From Rhodothermales bacterium (lineage in GTDB: Bacteria > Bacteroidota > Rhodothermia > Rhodothermales > JANQRZ01), in assembly GCA_039944855.1 (NCBI GenBank), contig JBDUXZ010000013.1, positions 45,785 to 109,784 on the forward strand: a DNA stretch of 64,000 nt, written 5' to 3'. Below are positions 25,848-33,700 of the stretch, piece after piece. Within the stretch, counting starts at the first letter, position 1. Every line of letters starts with the position of its first letter. Position numbers and translations under genes: made by a program. The notes below the pieces were generated by a model. The model was not told the origin of the DNA. It was given only the letters and a program-made list of their open reading frames with translations, and made no database searches.

Positions 25848-26843
25848 CTACGGTGTCGGAGCAGTCGCGGGTTCAGGCTCGGGGGCGCGGGCGGCTCCGA
25901 GGGCAGCGACGGCTTCACGCGCACGGGCGAGCGCGGTTTCGTGCGCGGCAGCGCCGGGCTGCACGCTCGCAAACTTGGCGAGGTCGGCGAGGCGTAGGAC
26001 GAAGTCGAGCGGGTCGAGGGCATCCGCCGGGGCGTCCTCGCGGCGGGCGAGCGTGGCGAGGAGCTCGCGCGTCGTCTGCTCGCGGGCGGGCACGCCGAGG
26101 GTGCGGGCGAGGTACGTCCGCAGCGCGTCCGAGAGCTCGACATAGAACGGTTTGACGGTGGCGGCCGACGTCGGGAGCGCGGCGGCGAGGGCATCGAGCC
26201 GGTGGCGGACTTCGTCGTCCGGCGCCAGCACGGACGTGGGAACGGGGCGATTCCGCCGCCGCTCGCGCCACCACCACAGCGCGGCGAGGAGGGCGACGAC
26301 TGCGAGCGCGGCCAGCAGCCACGGCCCCCACGCGCGGGGGAAATCGGCGAGCGGGGCGAGGCCCTTCGGCTCGGGGTTCTCGGCGGGTACGAGCGAGCGG
26401 ACGCCGACGAACGCGATGGGGGAGGCTACCGTCGTCGTGTCGCCGCCACGCACGATCTGCACCGTCACAGGCCCGACGCGCGCCGAGTCGAGCGCAAACG
26501 TCGCCGCCTCGAACACCACGCTGTCCACGCGGACGCTGCCGCGCTCCGCCGGGGGCAGCCGCCGCGCGGTGGCGAGTTCGGCCTCGCCCGCGCGCAGCGG
26601 GTTCTCGACCGCCGCCGTGGCACCGGGCGGCTCGGGGAAGACGACCTGCACCCCGGCCGCGTGCTCCACGGCCACGGCCACGCCGAACCGTTCGCCGATC
26701 GTCACGCTGTCGGCGAGCACGTGCAGCCGCACCGTCTGCGCCGATGCGGGCATAGCCAGCAACAGAAACAGGGCCACGGTAGAGACGCAGCATGCTGCGT
26801 CTCTACGCCATCGGTCGGACAGAGAGCCAATCATCCCCATCAC
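25848..26843 (-). CDS. BatD-like single-pass membrane protein of the bat cluster
   Basis: A 331-aa protein: export segment (VALFLLLAMPASAQ), a beta-rich periplasmic domain (VRLHVLADSVTIGERFGVAVAVEHAAG..., the BatD-type opening), one transmembrane helix near residue 180 (WGPWLLAALAVVALLAALWWW) and a helical cytoplasmic C-terminus (VKPFYVELSDALRTYLARTLGVPAREQTTRELLATLA), the pattern of proteins usually found between DUF58 and BatA genes (DUF4381-like). Residues about 13-22 are encoded by a dispersed palindromic repeat, so the first 22 residues (RRDAACCVST and before) may not be ancestral. The true start is uncertain: ATG 26843 gives the 4-base overlap with the DUF58 stop and is preferred; a GTG at 26777 would leave too short a signal. 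Confidence 0.72.
   Translation of the reverse strand: MMGMIGSLSDRWRRDAACCVSTVALFLLLAMPASAQTVRLHVLADSVTIGERFGVAVAVEHAAGVQVVFPEPPGATAAVENPLRAGEAELATARRLPPAERGSVRVDSVVFEAATFALDSARVGPVTVQIVRGGDTTTVASPIAFVGVRSLVPAENPEPKGLAPLADFPRAWGPWLLAALAVVALLAALWWWRERRRNRPVPTSVLAPDDEVRHRLDALAAALPTSAATVKPFYVELSDALRTYLARTLGVPAREQTTRELLATLARREDAPADALDPLDFVLRLADLAKFASVQPGAAAHETALARAREAVAALGAARAPEPEPATAPTP
26779..26806. repeat. 28-bp palindromic repeat, copy 2, inside a coding region
   Basis: A perfect palindrome with arms GTAGAGACGCAGCA and TGCTGCGTCTCTAC, lying within the first 25 codons of the BatD-like gene. It is the same element as at 25811-25838, differing by one base. Read on the minus strand it encodes part of the stretch DAACCVST just before the hydrophobic core of the signal peptide, keeping the frame open. 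Confidence 0.85.
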
Positions 26844-27715
26844 GCGGCCCGATTGCGCTGCCTGAAAAAGCCGACGAGGGGCTCGACGTAATCCTCGTCC
26901 GTCCGCACCGCCACGGTGTCCACGCGGGCGCGGACGAGCGCCGCCGCGATCTCCGCCTGCCGGGCCTCGGCCTGCCGCGCGAACGCTTCCCGAGCCGTGC
27001 GGCTGCCCGTATCCACGAGCACGGCCCGGCCCGACTCCGCATCGCGCAGCGTCAGCAACCCGACGTTCGGAAGCTCGGTCTCGCGCGGGTCGCGGAGGTG
27101 GACGGCGATGACGTCGTGCCGCCGGGCGAGGGCGCGGAGCTTCGGCTCGTAATCGCGGTCGAAGAAGTCGCTCACGAGGACGACGATCGCGCGGCGGCGC
27201 AGGACGTGGAGGAGGTGGTCGAGCGCGGCGGTGATCTGCGTGCCGCGGTCCTCTATGTCGTGGGCGAAGAGGTCGCGGATGAGCCGGAGGACGTGGCGGC
27301 GGCCCTTCTTCGGCGGGACGAAGCGCTCGACGCGGTCGGAGAACATCAGCAGCCCGACTTTGTCGTTGTTGCGGACGGCGCTGAAGGCGAGCACGCCACA
27401 GATCTCTGCCGCCATCTCCCGTTTCTCGACGCCGCCCGTCCCGAAGCGCTCGCTGCCCGAGACGTCGACGGCGAGCACGAGCGTCTGCTCGCGCTCCTCC
27501 TCGTAGAGCTTCACGAACGTCTCGCCCGTCCGCGCCGACACGTTCCAGTCGATCGTCCGCACGTCGTCGCCGATTTGGTACGGGCGGACCTCGGAGAACT
27601 CGATCCCGCGGCCCTTGAACGCCGAGTGGTACTCGCCGCCGAAGACGTTGTTGACGAGGCCCTTCGTGCGGATCTCGAGGTGGCGGATCTTGCGGAACAG
27701 CTCGCGGGGGATCAC
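26840..27715 (-). CDS. DUF58 (von Willebrand-like) protein, first gene of the bat block
   Basis: A 291-aa soluble protein. The DUF58 core is plain: GRGIEFSEVRPYQIGDDVRTIDWNVSARTGETFVKLYEEER, followed by a VWA-like region with DVSGSERFG (a MIDAS-type DxSxS without perfect Ser spacing) and VLVSDFFDRDYEP. DUF58 proteins normally work with MoxR-type AAA+ ATPases and with BatA/BatB. It begins the minus-strand block and is divergent from purQ, 122 bases apart; no moxR gene precedes it. Its stop overlaps the next gene by 4 bases. Confidence 0.88.
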   Translation of the reverse strand: MIPRELFRKIRHLEIRTKGLVNNVFGGEYHSAFKGRGIEFSEVRPYQIGDDVRTIDWNVSARTGETFVKLYEEEREQTLVLAVDVSGSERFGTGGVEKREMAAEICGVLAFSAVRNNDKVGLLMFSDRVERFVPPKKGRRHVLRLIRDLFAHDIEDRGTQITAALDHLLHVLRRRAIVVLVSDFFDRDYEPKLRALARRHDVIAVHLRDPRETELPNVGLLTLRDAESGRAVLVDTGSRTAREAFARQAEARQAEIAAALVRARVDTVAVRTDEDYVEPLVGFFRQRNRAA

Positions 27716-27793
27716 GGAGGAAGGCCTGTGAAACGGGGAGGGAAAGAGCCGAGGAAGGTACGGATCGGAGGAACCGGGGAGGCTAGAACGCGC

Positions 27794-27801
27794 TATCTTC
27801 G
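27794..27801 (+). promoter_or_regulatory. Candidate -7 element for purQ
   Basis: TATCTTCG, one mismatch from the Bacteroidota -7 consensus TAnnTTTG, stands 36 bases before the purQ start. No clear -33 TTTG is seen. The same kind of word at a similar distance precedes several other genes in the window. Confidence 0.4.
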
Positions 27802-27837
27802 CCCCATCGTGTCCCCGCCTTTTTGCCCCGCCCGCCG

Positions 27838-28548
27838 ATGTCCGTCCGATTCGCCGTCCTCGTCTTCCCCGGCTCCAACTGCGACCACGACGCCTACCAC
27901 GCGGCGAAGCACGTGATGGGGCAGGACGCCCGCTTCGTGTGGCACAAAGACGACGCGCTCGGCGAGGCCGACGTGGTCATCGTCCCCGGCGGCTTCTCGT
28001 ACGGCGACTACCTCCGCTCGGGCGCGATCGCCCGCTTCTCGCCCGTGATGCAGGACGTGGTCCGGTTCGCGAACGAGGGCGGGCTCGTGCTCGGCGTGTG
28101 CAACGGGTTTCAGGTGCTGTGCGAGGCCGGGCTGCTGCCGGGCGCGCTGATGCGGAACGCCTCGCTCCGGTTCGGCTGCAAAGACGTCCACCTCCGCGTC
28201 GAGAACGCCGCGACGCCGTTCACGAATGCCATGAGCGAAGGCGACCTCCTCACGATCCCCGTCGCCCACGGCGAAGGCAACTACTACGCCGACGACGCAA
28301 CGCTCGACCGGCTCGAAGCGAACGGGCAGGTCGTCTTCCGGTACACCACGGCCGAGGGCGAGGTCACGCCGGAGGCGAACCCGAACGGCTCGGCGCGCAA
28401 CATCGCGGGCATCGTGAACGAGCGGGGCAACGTGCTCGGCATGATGCCGCACCCCGAGCGCTGCGTCGAGTCGATCCTCGGCTACGCCGACGGGGCGAAG
28501 CTCTTCCAATCCGTGATCGAGCATTTGCAGTCCGGCGTCGCGGCGTAG
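27838..28548 (+). CDS. purQ: Phosphoribosylformylglycinamidine synthase subunit PurQ
   Basis: A 236-aa class I glutamine amidotransferase that supplies ammonia to PurL in step four of purine synthesis. It starts [20 protein letters not shown], with the nucleophile in [19 protein letters not shown], the [10 protein letters not shown] segment and the His/Glu of the triad in [11 protein letters not shown]. Length is normal for the stand-alone subunit. purL and purS are not in the window. It is divergent from the DUF58 gene and convergent with the next hypothetical gene. Confidence 0.96.
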   Translation: MSVRFAVLVFPGSNCDHDAYHAAKHVMGQDARFVWHKDDALGEADVVIVPGGFSYGDYLRSGAIARFSPVMQDVVRFANEGGLVLGVCNGFQVLCEAGLLPGALMRNASLRFGCKDVHLRVENAATPFTNAMSEGDLLTIPVAHGEGNYYADDATLDRLEANGQVVFRYTTAEGEVTPEANPNGSARNIAGIVNERGNVLGMMPHPERCVESILGYADGAKLFQSVIEHLQSGVAA

Positions 28549-28560
28549 GTGCCAATGGCA

Positions 28561-29100
28561 CTAGCGCGGCGTCGGAAGCCCCCAACTCACGCTGAAGCCG
28601 GGTCGCAGCAGCACGCGATCTGCACCGACGATCGGCGTGAAACCGACACGGAGACCGGGCCGCCCCACCTTCGGCTGTAAGCGGTAGCCGACCGTCGCGG
28701 TCACGGCGGCGCGCGGCAGGAAGCTCTCGACCCCCGACTCGACGTGGCCGACGAGCACGCCGAGCCCGAGTTCGAGTGCGTGCGTCGGTCCGCCGACGAG
28801 CCGGTGCCCCATCACGACGAGGAACGCCGCCGCCGGCTCCTCCTCTCCGTCGCGCCGCGTCCGTCTCCGGCACTGCACGTCGTTGTCGCGGCACCCGAGG
28901 AGGGGGCGCGGGTCGATGAACCCGCCGATCCGAAAGCCGACGCCGTACTCGTTCACCGAGTCGACGTTGAGCGAGGCGATGCCGGCGTTGCCGAGAACCT
29001 CGACGAAGGCGGAGTAGCGAGCGGGGGATTCCTGCGCGCGGCAGGGCGCGGCGGCGAGCGCGAGCACGCAGAGCGGGAGGGTGAGCGGGGAGAGGCGCAT
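28561..29100 (-). CDS. Secreted protein, probable small outer-membrane barrel
   Basis: A 179-aa protein with a clear signal peptide (LTLPLCVLALAAAPCRAQ). The mature part alternates polar and hydrophobic residues as in beta-barrels: YSAFVEVLGNAGIASLNVDSV, YGVGFRIGGFIDP, ALELGLGVLVGHVESG, RAAVTATVGYRLQP and LRVGFTPIVGADRVLLRPGFSVSWG. This looks like the small outer-membrane beta-barrel proteins common in Bacteroidota, but there is no motif giving a function. Two Cys (CRDNDVQC) in one loop could form a disulfide. It converges with purQ, 12 bases apart. Confidence 0.6.
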   Translation of the reverse strand: MRLSPLTLPLCVLALAAAPCRAQESPARYSAFVEVLGNAGIASLNVDSVNEYGVGFRIGGFIDPRPLLGCRDNDVQCRRRTRRDGEEEPAAAFLVVMGHRLVGGPTHALELGLGVLVGHVESGVESFLPRAAVTATVGYRLQPKVGRPGLRVGFTPIVGADRVLLRPGFSVSWGLPTPR

Positions 29101-29194
29101 GGTGGGCGATGGGTCTACGGCGATAGCCGCCGAGCCGTGCCGGGGAGTAACGCCGCCTGAGGTGCTGAACAGCTTCAGTCGAGCGGGGCGCCCC

Positions 29195-29202
29195 TATCTT
29201 CC
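29195..29202 (+). promoter_or_regulatory. Candidate -7 element for the DinB gene
   Basis: TATCTTCC lies 34 bases upstream of the DinB-family start codon, resembling TAnnTTTG with two differences. The stretch between it and the start has no other notable signal. Confidence 0.3.
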
Positions 29203-29236
29203 CACCCCTCGCCGCGCTCTCCAATCCTTCGCCCCG

Positions 29237-29779
29237 ATGACGTTCTCGAACCCCGCCGGCACGACCGGTGCCAGCGCCGCCGCCTACACCGCCGCGCTCC
29301 TCGCCCTCCTCGGCGACCGCGACCCCATCGAGGTCCAGCGCGGCCTCGTCCCTGCCCTCCGCGCCGCGACGGACGGGCCCAGCGACGAGGCGCTACGGAA
29401 GCCTGAAGCTCCGGGTAAGTGGTCCATCCTCGGCGTCGTCCAGCACCTCGCGGACTCCGAACTCGTCTACGGCTACCGGATGCGCGTGATCGTCGCCGAA
29501 GACAACCCCGCACTCGCGGGCTACGATCAGGACGCGTGGGCCGAGCGCCTCCGTTACAACGACGAGGACCTCGACGATGTGCTCGCTGAACTCGACGTGC
29601 TGCGCCGTCGCAACCTCCGCTTCCTCGAACGCCTGCGCGACGATGAGTGGGAGCGCGCCGGTCAGCACAGCGAGCGGGGGACGGAGAGCGTCCGCCACAT
29701 CGCGCGGCTGCTGGCCGCGCACGACCTCGTGCACCTCCGCCAGATCGAGCGGATCAAGCGGGCGCACGGGCTGGGATAA
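29237..29779 (+). CDS. DinB/DUF664-type four-helix metal protein
   Basis: A 180-aa helical protein of the DinB superfamily. The usual histidine positions are visible: WSILGVVQHLADSELVYGYRMR in helix two and LLAAHDLVHLRQIERIKR in the last helix, giving a His/His/His (or His/Asp) metal site. Superfamily members include thiol transferases such as mycothiol and bacillithiol S-transferases and DNA-damage-inducible proteins; the specific role is unknown. The start MTFSNPAGTTG is preferred to an upstream ATG in the same frame, because upstream codons overlap the divergent gene's promoter region. Confidence 0.82.
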   Translation: MTFSNPAGTTGASAAAYTAALLALLGDRDPIEVQRGLVPALRAATDGPSDEALRKPEAPGKWSILGVVQHLADSELVYGYRMRVIVAEDNPALAGYDQDAWAERLRYNDEDLDDVLAELDVLRRRNLRFLERLRDDEWERAGQHSERGTESVRHIARLLAAHDLVHLRQIERIKRAHGLG

Positions 29780-29826
29780 CGCCGCCCTCCGACGCGCCCC
29801 CGGAGCGCGGAGAGGGCAGCGGTCGG

Positions 29827-30162
29827 TCAGGCCGCCCGGCGCTCGGGGTCGTCCGCGTCGCCGCGCGAGCGCTGGGGCGCGGGCGGCTGCGAGAGGTACA
29901 TCGCGGCCTTGATCTGCTCGTCCGAGGGCTGCGTCCATGCACTCTTGTTGAGGATGTGCATGGCCGCGGACACGAGCACGGGCGGGACTTCGCCCTCGCC
30001 GAGTGGTCCGTGGCCGCCTTTCTCGAACGCGTTCATCAAGAACGATTCGGCAGCGGATTCGAGCTGGCCACCGTAGGAGTGGCGGAGCATGGGGTCGGCC
30101 GTGAGGCCGGAATCGTTGGGGCGCACGTCACGCGCGGCCCGCATTCCTTCGCGGTTCAGCAT
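29827..30162 (-). CDS. Hypothetical protein
   Basis: A 111-aa protein starting MLNREGMRAARD (ATG 30162; an in-frame ATG at 30225 would add 21 residues). It is mostly helical: LESAAESFLMNAFEKGG and PPVLVSAAMHILNKSA, then DEQIKAAMYLSQPP and a charged tail SRGDADDPERRAA. No family, signal peptide or membrane segment is recognised. Codon use resembles neighbours but is a little less GC-biased. It is convergent with the DinB gene; its upstream side is the unusual gap described separately. Confidence 0.5.
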   Translation of the reverse strand: MLNREGMRAARDVRPNDSGLTADPMLRHSYGGQLESAAESFLMNAFEKGGHGPLGEGEVPPVLVSAAMHILNKSAWTQPSDEQIKAAMYLSQPPAPQRSRGDADDPERRAA

Positions 30163-30442
30163 AGCGTGTAAAGAGATTAGTGTGAACCAGAGCGATGCGC
30201 CTAAATACTTCCCCGCTAGACGCACCGTGGGTATCGGTAAAGCTAGTGTGTAAACTAAAGAGGCTTACGGACTATTGCGCTCTGCTTTACGCCCGACACC
30301 TCGTTCCCCCCGGTAGAAAGAGGGGGGAAAGCCGCAGGGAGCAGCCGCGTGTCCGATGGAACGAATGGGCTAGGCCGGAGGTCAGACCCCGTGCCCCTCT
30401 CCGCTGCTGCCCGCCGGGCGGCTCCCTTCTCTACTCGCTGCC
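30163..30442. other. Structured non-coding gap, possible small RNA
   Basis: These 280 bases have no convincing gene. The left part (30163-30300) is distinctly less GC-rich than the surroundings. The right part is rich in short inverted repeats, the best being TTCCCCCC (30304-30311) with GGGGGGAA (30322-30329) around a 10-base loop. I compared it with what I know of tmRNA, SRP RNA, RNase P RNA and common riboswitches and recognised none. It may hold the promoter of the leftward hypothetical gene and a leader of the tiny membrane ORF that follows. Confidence 0.3.
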
Positions 30443-30526
30443 ATGCTCGCTCTCCACCGGCCCACCCTGCTCCTCCTCAGCCTCGTCGCGACCCTGTTGC
30501 TCCTCGTGTCGCTGATCGCCGGGTAA
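30443..30526 (+). CDS. Possible 27-aa single-helix membrane peptide
   Basis: A 27-codon frame, MLALHRPTLLLLSLVATLLL followed by LVSLIAG and TAA. It has one basic residue pair near the start and then an unbroken hydrophobic helix, like many small membrane peptides or toxin peptides of type I systems. A strong hairpin follows at 30548-30577. No Shine-Dalgarno-like sequence is evident. It may be a real small protein ending a short transcript, or chance. Confidence 0.35.
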   Translation: MLALHRPTLLLLSLVATLLLLVSLIAG

Positions 30527-30547
30527 GGGACGCGGCGAAAACGGAGA

Positions 30548-30577
30548 CGGCCGCAGCACTCCTTCGCGCTGCGGCCG
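30548..30577. terminator. Hairpin between convergent genes
   Basis: CGGCCGCAGC (30548-30557) pairs perfectly with GCTGCGGCCG (30568-30577) around a 10-base loop. It stands between the small rightward frame and the leftward ABC-F gene and could end transcripts from both sides, although no T-run follows. Confidence 0.55.
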
Positions 30578-30606
30578 GCTAAATCGGTTCTCGGGTTCGC
30601 TCCCGC

Positions 30607-32652
30607 TTAAGCGTCGGCGGCTTCGAGCTTGGCGGCGGCGTCTTCCCACCGCTTCATCAGGTCCTTCATCTCCGTCTCGACCGTGGCGAAGGCCTGCATG
30701 GTTCTCTGGAACGCCTCGGCCTGCTGGTAGAAATCCGGCTCGGCGAGCTTCGCTTCGAGCGTGGCCTTCTCCTCCTCTTTCGCCGCGATCTCGTTTTCGA
30801 GCTTCTCGACGAGGCGGCGCAGCAGCGTCGGGTCCTGGATTTTCGCAGCGGGCTTCCCATTCTGGAGGGCTTGGTAGAGCCGGTTGCGCTCCTCGGCCTC
30901 GCGCCGCTTCTGCTCTTTCGACTTCTTTCCGCCACCGGAAGGTTTGCTGCCGGACGAGGCGGGTGCGGCCGGGGCGGATTGCCCGTCGCCGCCGGAATGG
31001 GCGCGCGCCGCCGCGGGGGCCTTTCCCTGCTCGCGCTGCCAGAGGTAGTCGGAGTAGCCGCCCTCGTACACTCGGACGCCGCCGTTGCCGACCCACCAAA
31101 CGCTCGTCACGATCTGGTCGAGGAAGTGACGGTCGTGCGAGACGACGACGAACGTGCCGGCGTACTGCCGGAGCGCCTCGACGAGCACGGCCTTCGAGGC
31201 CATATCGAGGTGGTTCGTCGGCTCGTCGAGGATGAGGAAGTTGGCGGGGGAGAGGAGCGTCCGCGCGAGCGCGAGCCGGCTCTTCTCGCCGCCGGAGAGC
31301 ACGCCGACGGGCTTGAACACGTCGTCGCCGGTGAGGAGGAACGCGCCGAGGAGCGAGCGGAGCGCCGTCTCGGATTGCCCATCGGCGACGCGACGGAGCG
31401 CCTCCAGCGCGGTCAGCTCGTGGGGGATCGTGTCGGCCTGGTGCTGGGCGAAGAACGCCGGTTGGACCTCGTAGCCGAGTTCGCGCGCGCCGTCGAAGTC
31501 CTCCTTCCCGTCGAGGATGCGGGCGAGCGTGGACTTGCCGGCGCCGTTCTTCCCGATGAGCGCGATCTTGTCGCCGCGCTCGATTTCCAGCGCGTCCGCG
31601 TTTTTGAACACCTCGACCGTGCCGCCCTCGGGGTTCGGGTACGACTTCGAGAACTTCGAGACAGAGAGGACCGTGCGGCCGGAGCGCGGCGGCTCGGGGA
31701 AGCGGAAGCGAATCGCGGCCTCCTCCTGCGGCGGCGGCGGGATCCGCTCCATCTTCTCCAGCATCTTGATGCGGCTCTGCGCCTGCTTCGCCTTCGTCGC
31801 CTTCGCCCGGAACCGCTCGACGAACCGCTCCATCTGCGCGATCTCGCGCTGCTGATTGTCGTAGGCCGACTGCTGGAGCGCGCGCCGCTCTTTCCGCTCT
31901 TCGAGGTAGAACGCGTAGTTCCCGGCGTACTCGGTGATGCCGCCGCCGTAGAGCTCGGCGATGCTCGTCACCATCCGGTCGAGGAAGTAGCGGTCGTGCG
32001 AGACGAGGACGACGGCGCCGGGGTAGCTCTTGAGGTAGCCTTCGAGCCAGTCGATCGACTCGATGTCGAGGTGGTTCGTGGGCTCGTCGAGGAGGAGGAC
32101 GGAGGGGTTCTGGAGGAGGAGCCGCGCGAGGGCGACGCGCATCCGCCAGCCTCCGGAGAACGTCCGCAGCGGCCGGGCCATGTCGTCGTCGGAGAACCCG
32201 AGGCCGGAGAGGACCGACTCCGTCTTCGGGCGGATGAGGTGCGCCTCCATCCGGTCGAGGTCGGCCTGCGCGCGCGTGAGCGCTTCGACGCGCTTCATGT
32301 AGGCGTCGGAGGCGTGGTCCTCCATCGCTTCCATCTCGGCGGCGAGGCGGTGGACCTCGTCCTCGCGGCGGAGCACGGCGGCGAAGGCGTCGAGCGCGGC
32401 GTCGAGGACCGTCGTCTCGCCGGGCATCTCCTGCACGTCCTGCGTGAGGTAGCCGACCGTCGTCCCGCCCTCGGACGTGACGTCGCCGCCATCCACGGGC
32501 TGCAACCCGGCGATGACGCGGAGGAGCGTGGACTTTCCGGCCCCATTCGGCCCGACGAGCCCGGTGCGGACGCCCGGCCGGACGGTCCACGTCAGCCCGT
32601 CGAGCACGAGCTGCCCGCCGAAGGCAACAGAGATGTTGGTGAGGTAGAGCAT
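30607..32652 (-). CDS. ABC-F family ATPase (translation factor-like)
   Basis: A 681-aa protein with two ABC domains and no membrane segment. Walker A motifs are GPNGAGKST (near residue 35) and GKNGAGKST (near 355); the ABC signatures are FSGGWRMRVALA and LSGGEKSRLALA; each Walker B is followed by DEPTNHLD, typical of ABC-F. Between the two is the P-site tRNA interaction linker (LEERKERRALQQSAYDNQQREIAQMERFVERF...), and the C-terminus has a Lys/Glu coiled coil (KLENEIAAKEEEKATLEAKLAEPDFYQQAEAF). Proteins of the Uup/YfmR/YdiF type bind the ribosomal E site and relieve stalls. Upstream is the SGNH hydrolase gene, 84 bases away. Confidence 0.93.
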   Translation of the reverse strand: MLYLTNISVAFGGQLVLDGLTWTVRPGVRTGLVGPNGAGKSTLLRVIAGLQPVDGGDVTSEGGTTVGYLTQDVQEMPGETTVLDAALDAFAAVLRREDEVHRLAAEMEAMEDHASDAYMKRVEALTRAQADLDRMEAHLIRPKTESVLSGLGFSDDDMARPLRTFSGGWRMRVALARLLLQNPSVLLLDEPTNHLDIESIDWLEGYLKSYPGAVVLVSHDRYFLDRMVTSIAELYGGGITEYAGNYAFYLEERKERRALQQSAYDNQQREIAQMERFVERFRAKATKAKQAQSRIKMLEKMERIPPPPQEEAAIRFRFPEPPRSGRTVLSVSKFSKSYPNPEGGTVEVFKNADALEIERGDKIALIGKNGAGKSTLARILDGKEDFDGARELGYEVQPAFFAQHQADTIPHELTALEALRRVADGQSETALRSLLGAFLLTGDDVFKPVGVLSGGEKSRLALARTLLSPANFLILDEPTNHLDMASKAVLVEALRQYAGTFVVVSHDRHFLDQIVTSVWWVGNGGVRVYEGGYSDYLWQREQGKAPAAARAHSGGDGQSAPAAPASSGSKPSGGGKKSKEQKRREAEERNRLYQALQNGKPAAKIQDPTLLRRLVEKLENEIAAKEEEKATLEAKLAEPDFYQQAEAFQRTMQAFATVETEMKDLMKRWEDAAAKLEAADA

Positions 32653-32682
32653 AGGATCTGGGCTGCGGAGCCCGACAGCATA

Positions 32683-32714
32683 CGGCCCGGCAGCGCGTTT
32701 CGGCAGCCGGGCCG
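32683..32714. terminator. Hairpin between the SGNH gene and the ABC-F gene
   Basis: CGGCCCGG (32683-32690) pairs with CCGGGCCG (32707-32714) in the 84-base gap downstream of the leftward SGNH hydrolase. The flanking bases extend pairing slightly. There is no following T-run, so termination is only suggested. Confidence 0.4.
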
Positions 32715-32736
32715 CGTGAAACGTCTGCCAGATTCG

Positions 32737-33693
32737 TCAGAGGCGGGCGCGCAGGTAGCGAGCGAGGAGCGCGTGTCCACGCTCGGAGAAGTGGATGCCG
32801 TCGCCGTAGCGGTACAACGCGGCCGGGTCGGAGACGCCGTCGAATGCCTCGGCCGCATCGTAGAACGGGAGGCCCTCGGCGGCAGCGGCTTCGCGGAGGC
32901 GGCGCTGCGGCTCGAAAGAGTCGGCCGGCGCGTCCGCTCGGAGTTGCGCTTCGTACGGGAGAGCGACGAGGTCGAGCCGGACGCCGTGCTCGGTGGCGAT
33001 GCTGTCGAGCGCACGGAGGCTCGACGCGGCCGACGCGAAGGCGCTATCCGACGTGTAAAACGCCCGGTCGTGACGGTAATACGCGAGCGGCCGGTCCGCG
33101 AACGTCGCCTTCGCCCACTGATAAGTCCGAACGTGCCGTCGCAGGAAGTCGAACAGCAGGCCTTCGCTCGCCCGCACGGTGGGCGCGGTCGTGCCGACCC
33201 ACTGCCGGGGCGCGTACGCGTCGTTGAGGCACCAGAAGACGGTGACGCGCCCGATGTCCGGCCGCTCGTTCAGCAGGGCGTCGAGGAGGGTGACGTAGTC
33301 GGCGGCCTGATAGCCGATGAGGGACGGGTTGAGGACGACGGTCGTATCCAGCGCGGCGGCCACCCGCCCGGCGAACGTCGAGTCCGCGGCGACGCCGGGC
33401 CCCATCGTGACGGAGTCGCCGAGGAAGAGCCAGCCCGGCAGCGGAGAGCCCGCCCTTTCATGCGAGGGCGCGTACTGCCAGAAGCCCTCCGCATCCACGG
33501 TGCGCGCTACCCCGCCGCTTCGCCCCGTAGCGTACGGGCGGAGGCCCGGGGTCGATCCGAACCGGCCGTTCTTGGCCAGCCGGGCGTCCGAACCGAGCGG
33601 GCGGATCTCGGGGAGGGCGAGCCGCACGCACCCCTCGATGCCGAGGAGGAGGCCCGCCGTGACGGCGAGGTTGATCGCGAGGAGGCGCAGCAC
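32737..33693 (-). CDS. SGNH/GDSL-type hydrolase, membrane-anchored
   Basis: A 318-aa protein with an N-terminal hydrophobic anchor or signal (LLAINLAVTAGLLLGIEGCV). The GDSL block is FLGDSVTMGPGV (Ser nucleophile near residue 95), LNPSLIGYQAADY supplies the block II Gly, FWCLNDAY the Asn, and the catalytic Asp/His pair is in DGIHFSERGHALLARYL. It should be an esterase or acetyltransfer-type hydrolase facing the periplasm. It stands 8 bases downstream of the sugar-phosphate transferase gene, so a role in modifying surface polysaccharide is a fair inference. Confidence 0.85.
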   Translation of the reverse strand: MLRLLAINLAVTAGLLLGIEGCVRLALPEIRPLGSDARLAKNGRFGSTPGLRPYATGRSGGVARTVDAEGFWQYAPSHERAGSPLPGWLFLGDSVTMGPGVAADSTFAGRVAAALDTTVVLNPSLIGYQAADYVTLLDALLNERPDIGRVTVFWCLNDAYAPRQWVGTTAPTVRASEGLLFDFLRRHVRTYQWAKATFADRPLAYYRHDRAFYTSDSAFASAASSLRALDSIATEHGVRLDLVALPYEAQLRADAPADSFEPQRRLREAAAAEGLPFYDAAEAFDGVSDPAALYRYGDGIHFSERGHALLARYLRARL

Positions 33694-33700
33694 GCGCAGG

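Noticed and set aside
30163..30442. tmRNA, SRP RNA or RNase P RNA
   Set aside because: The conserved core words of these RNAs were not found on either strand, despite the hairpins.
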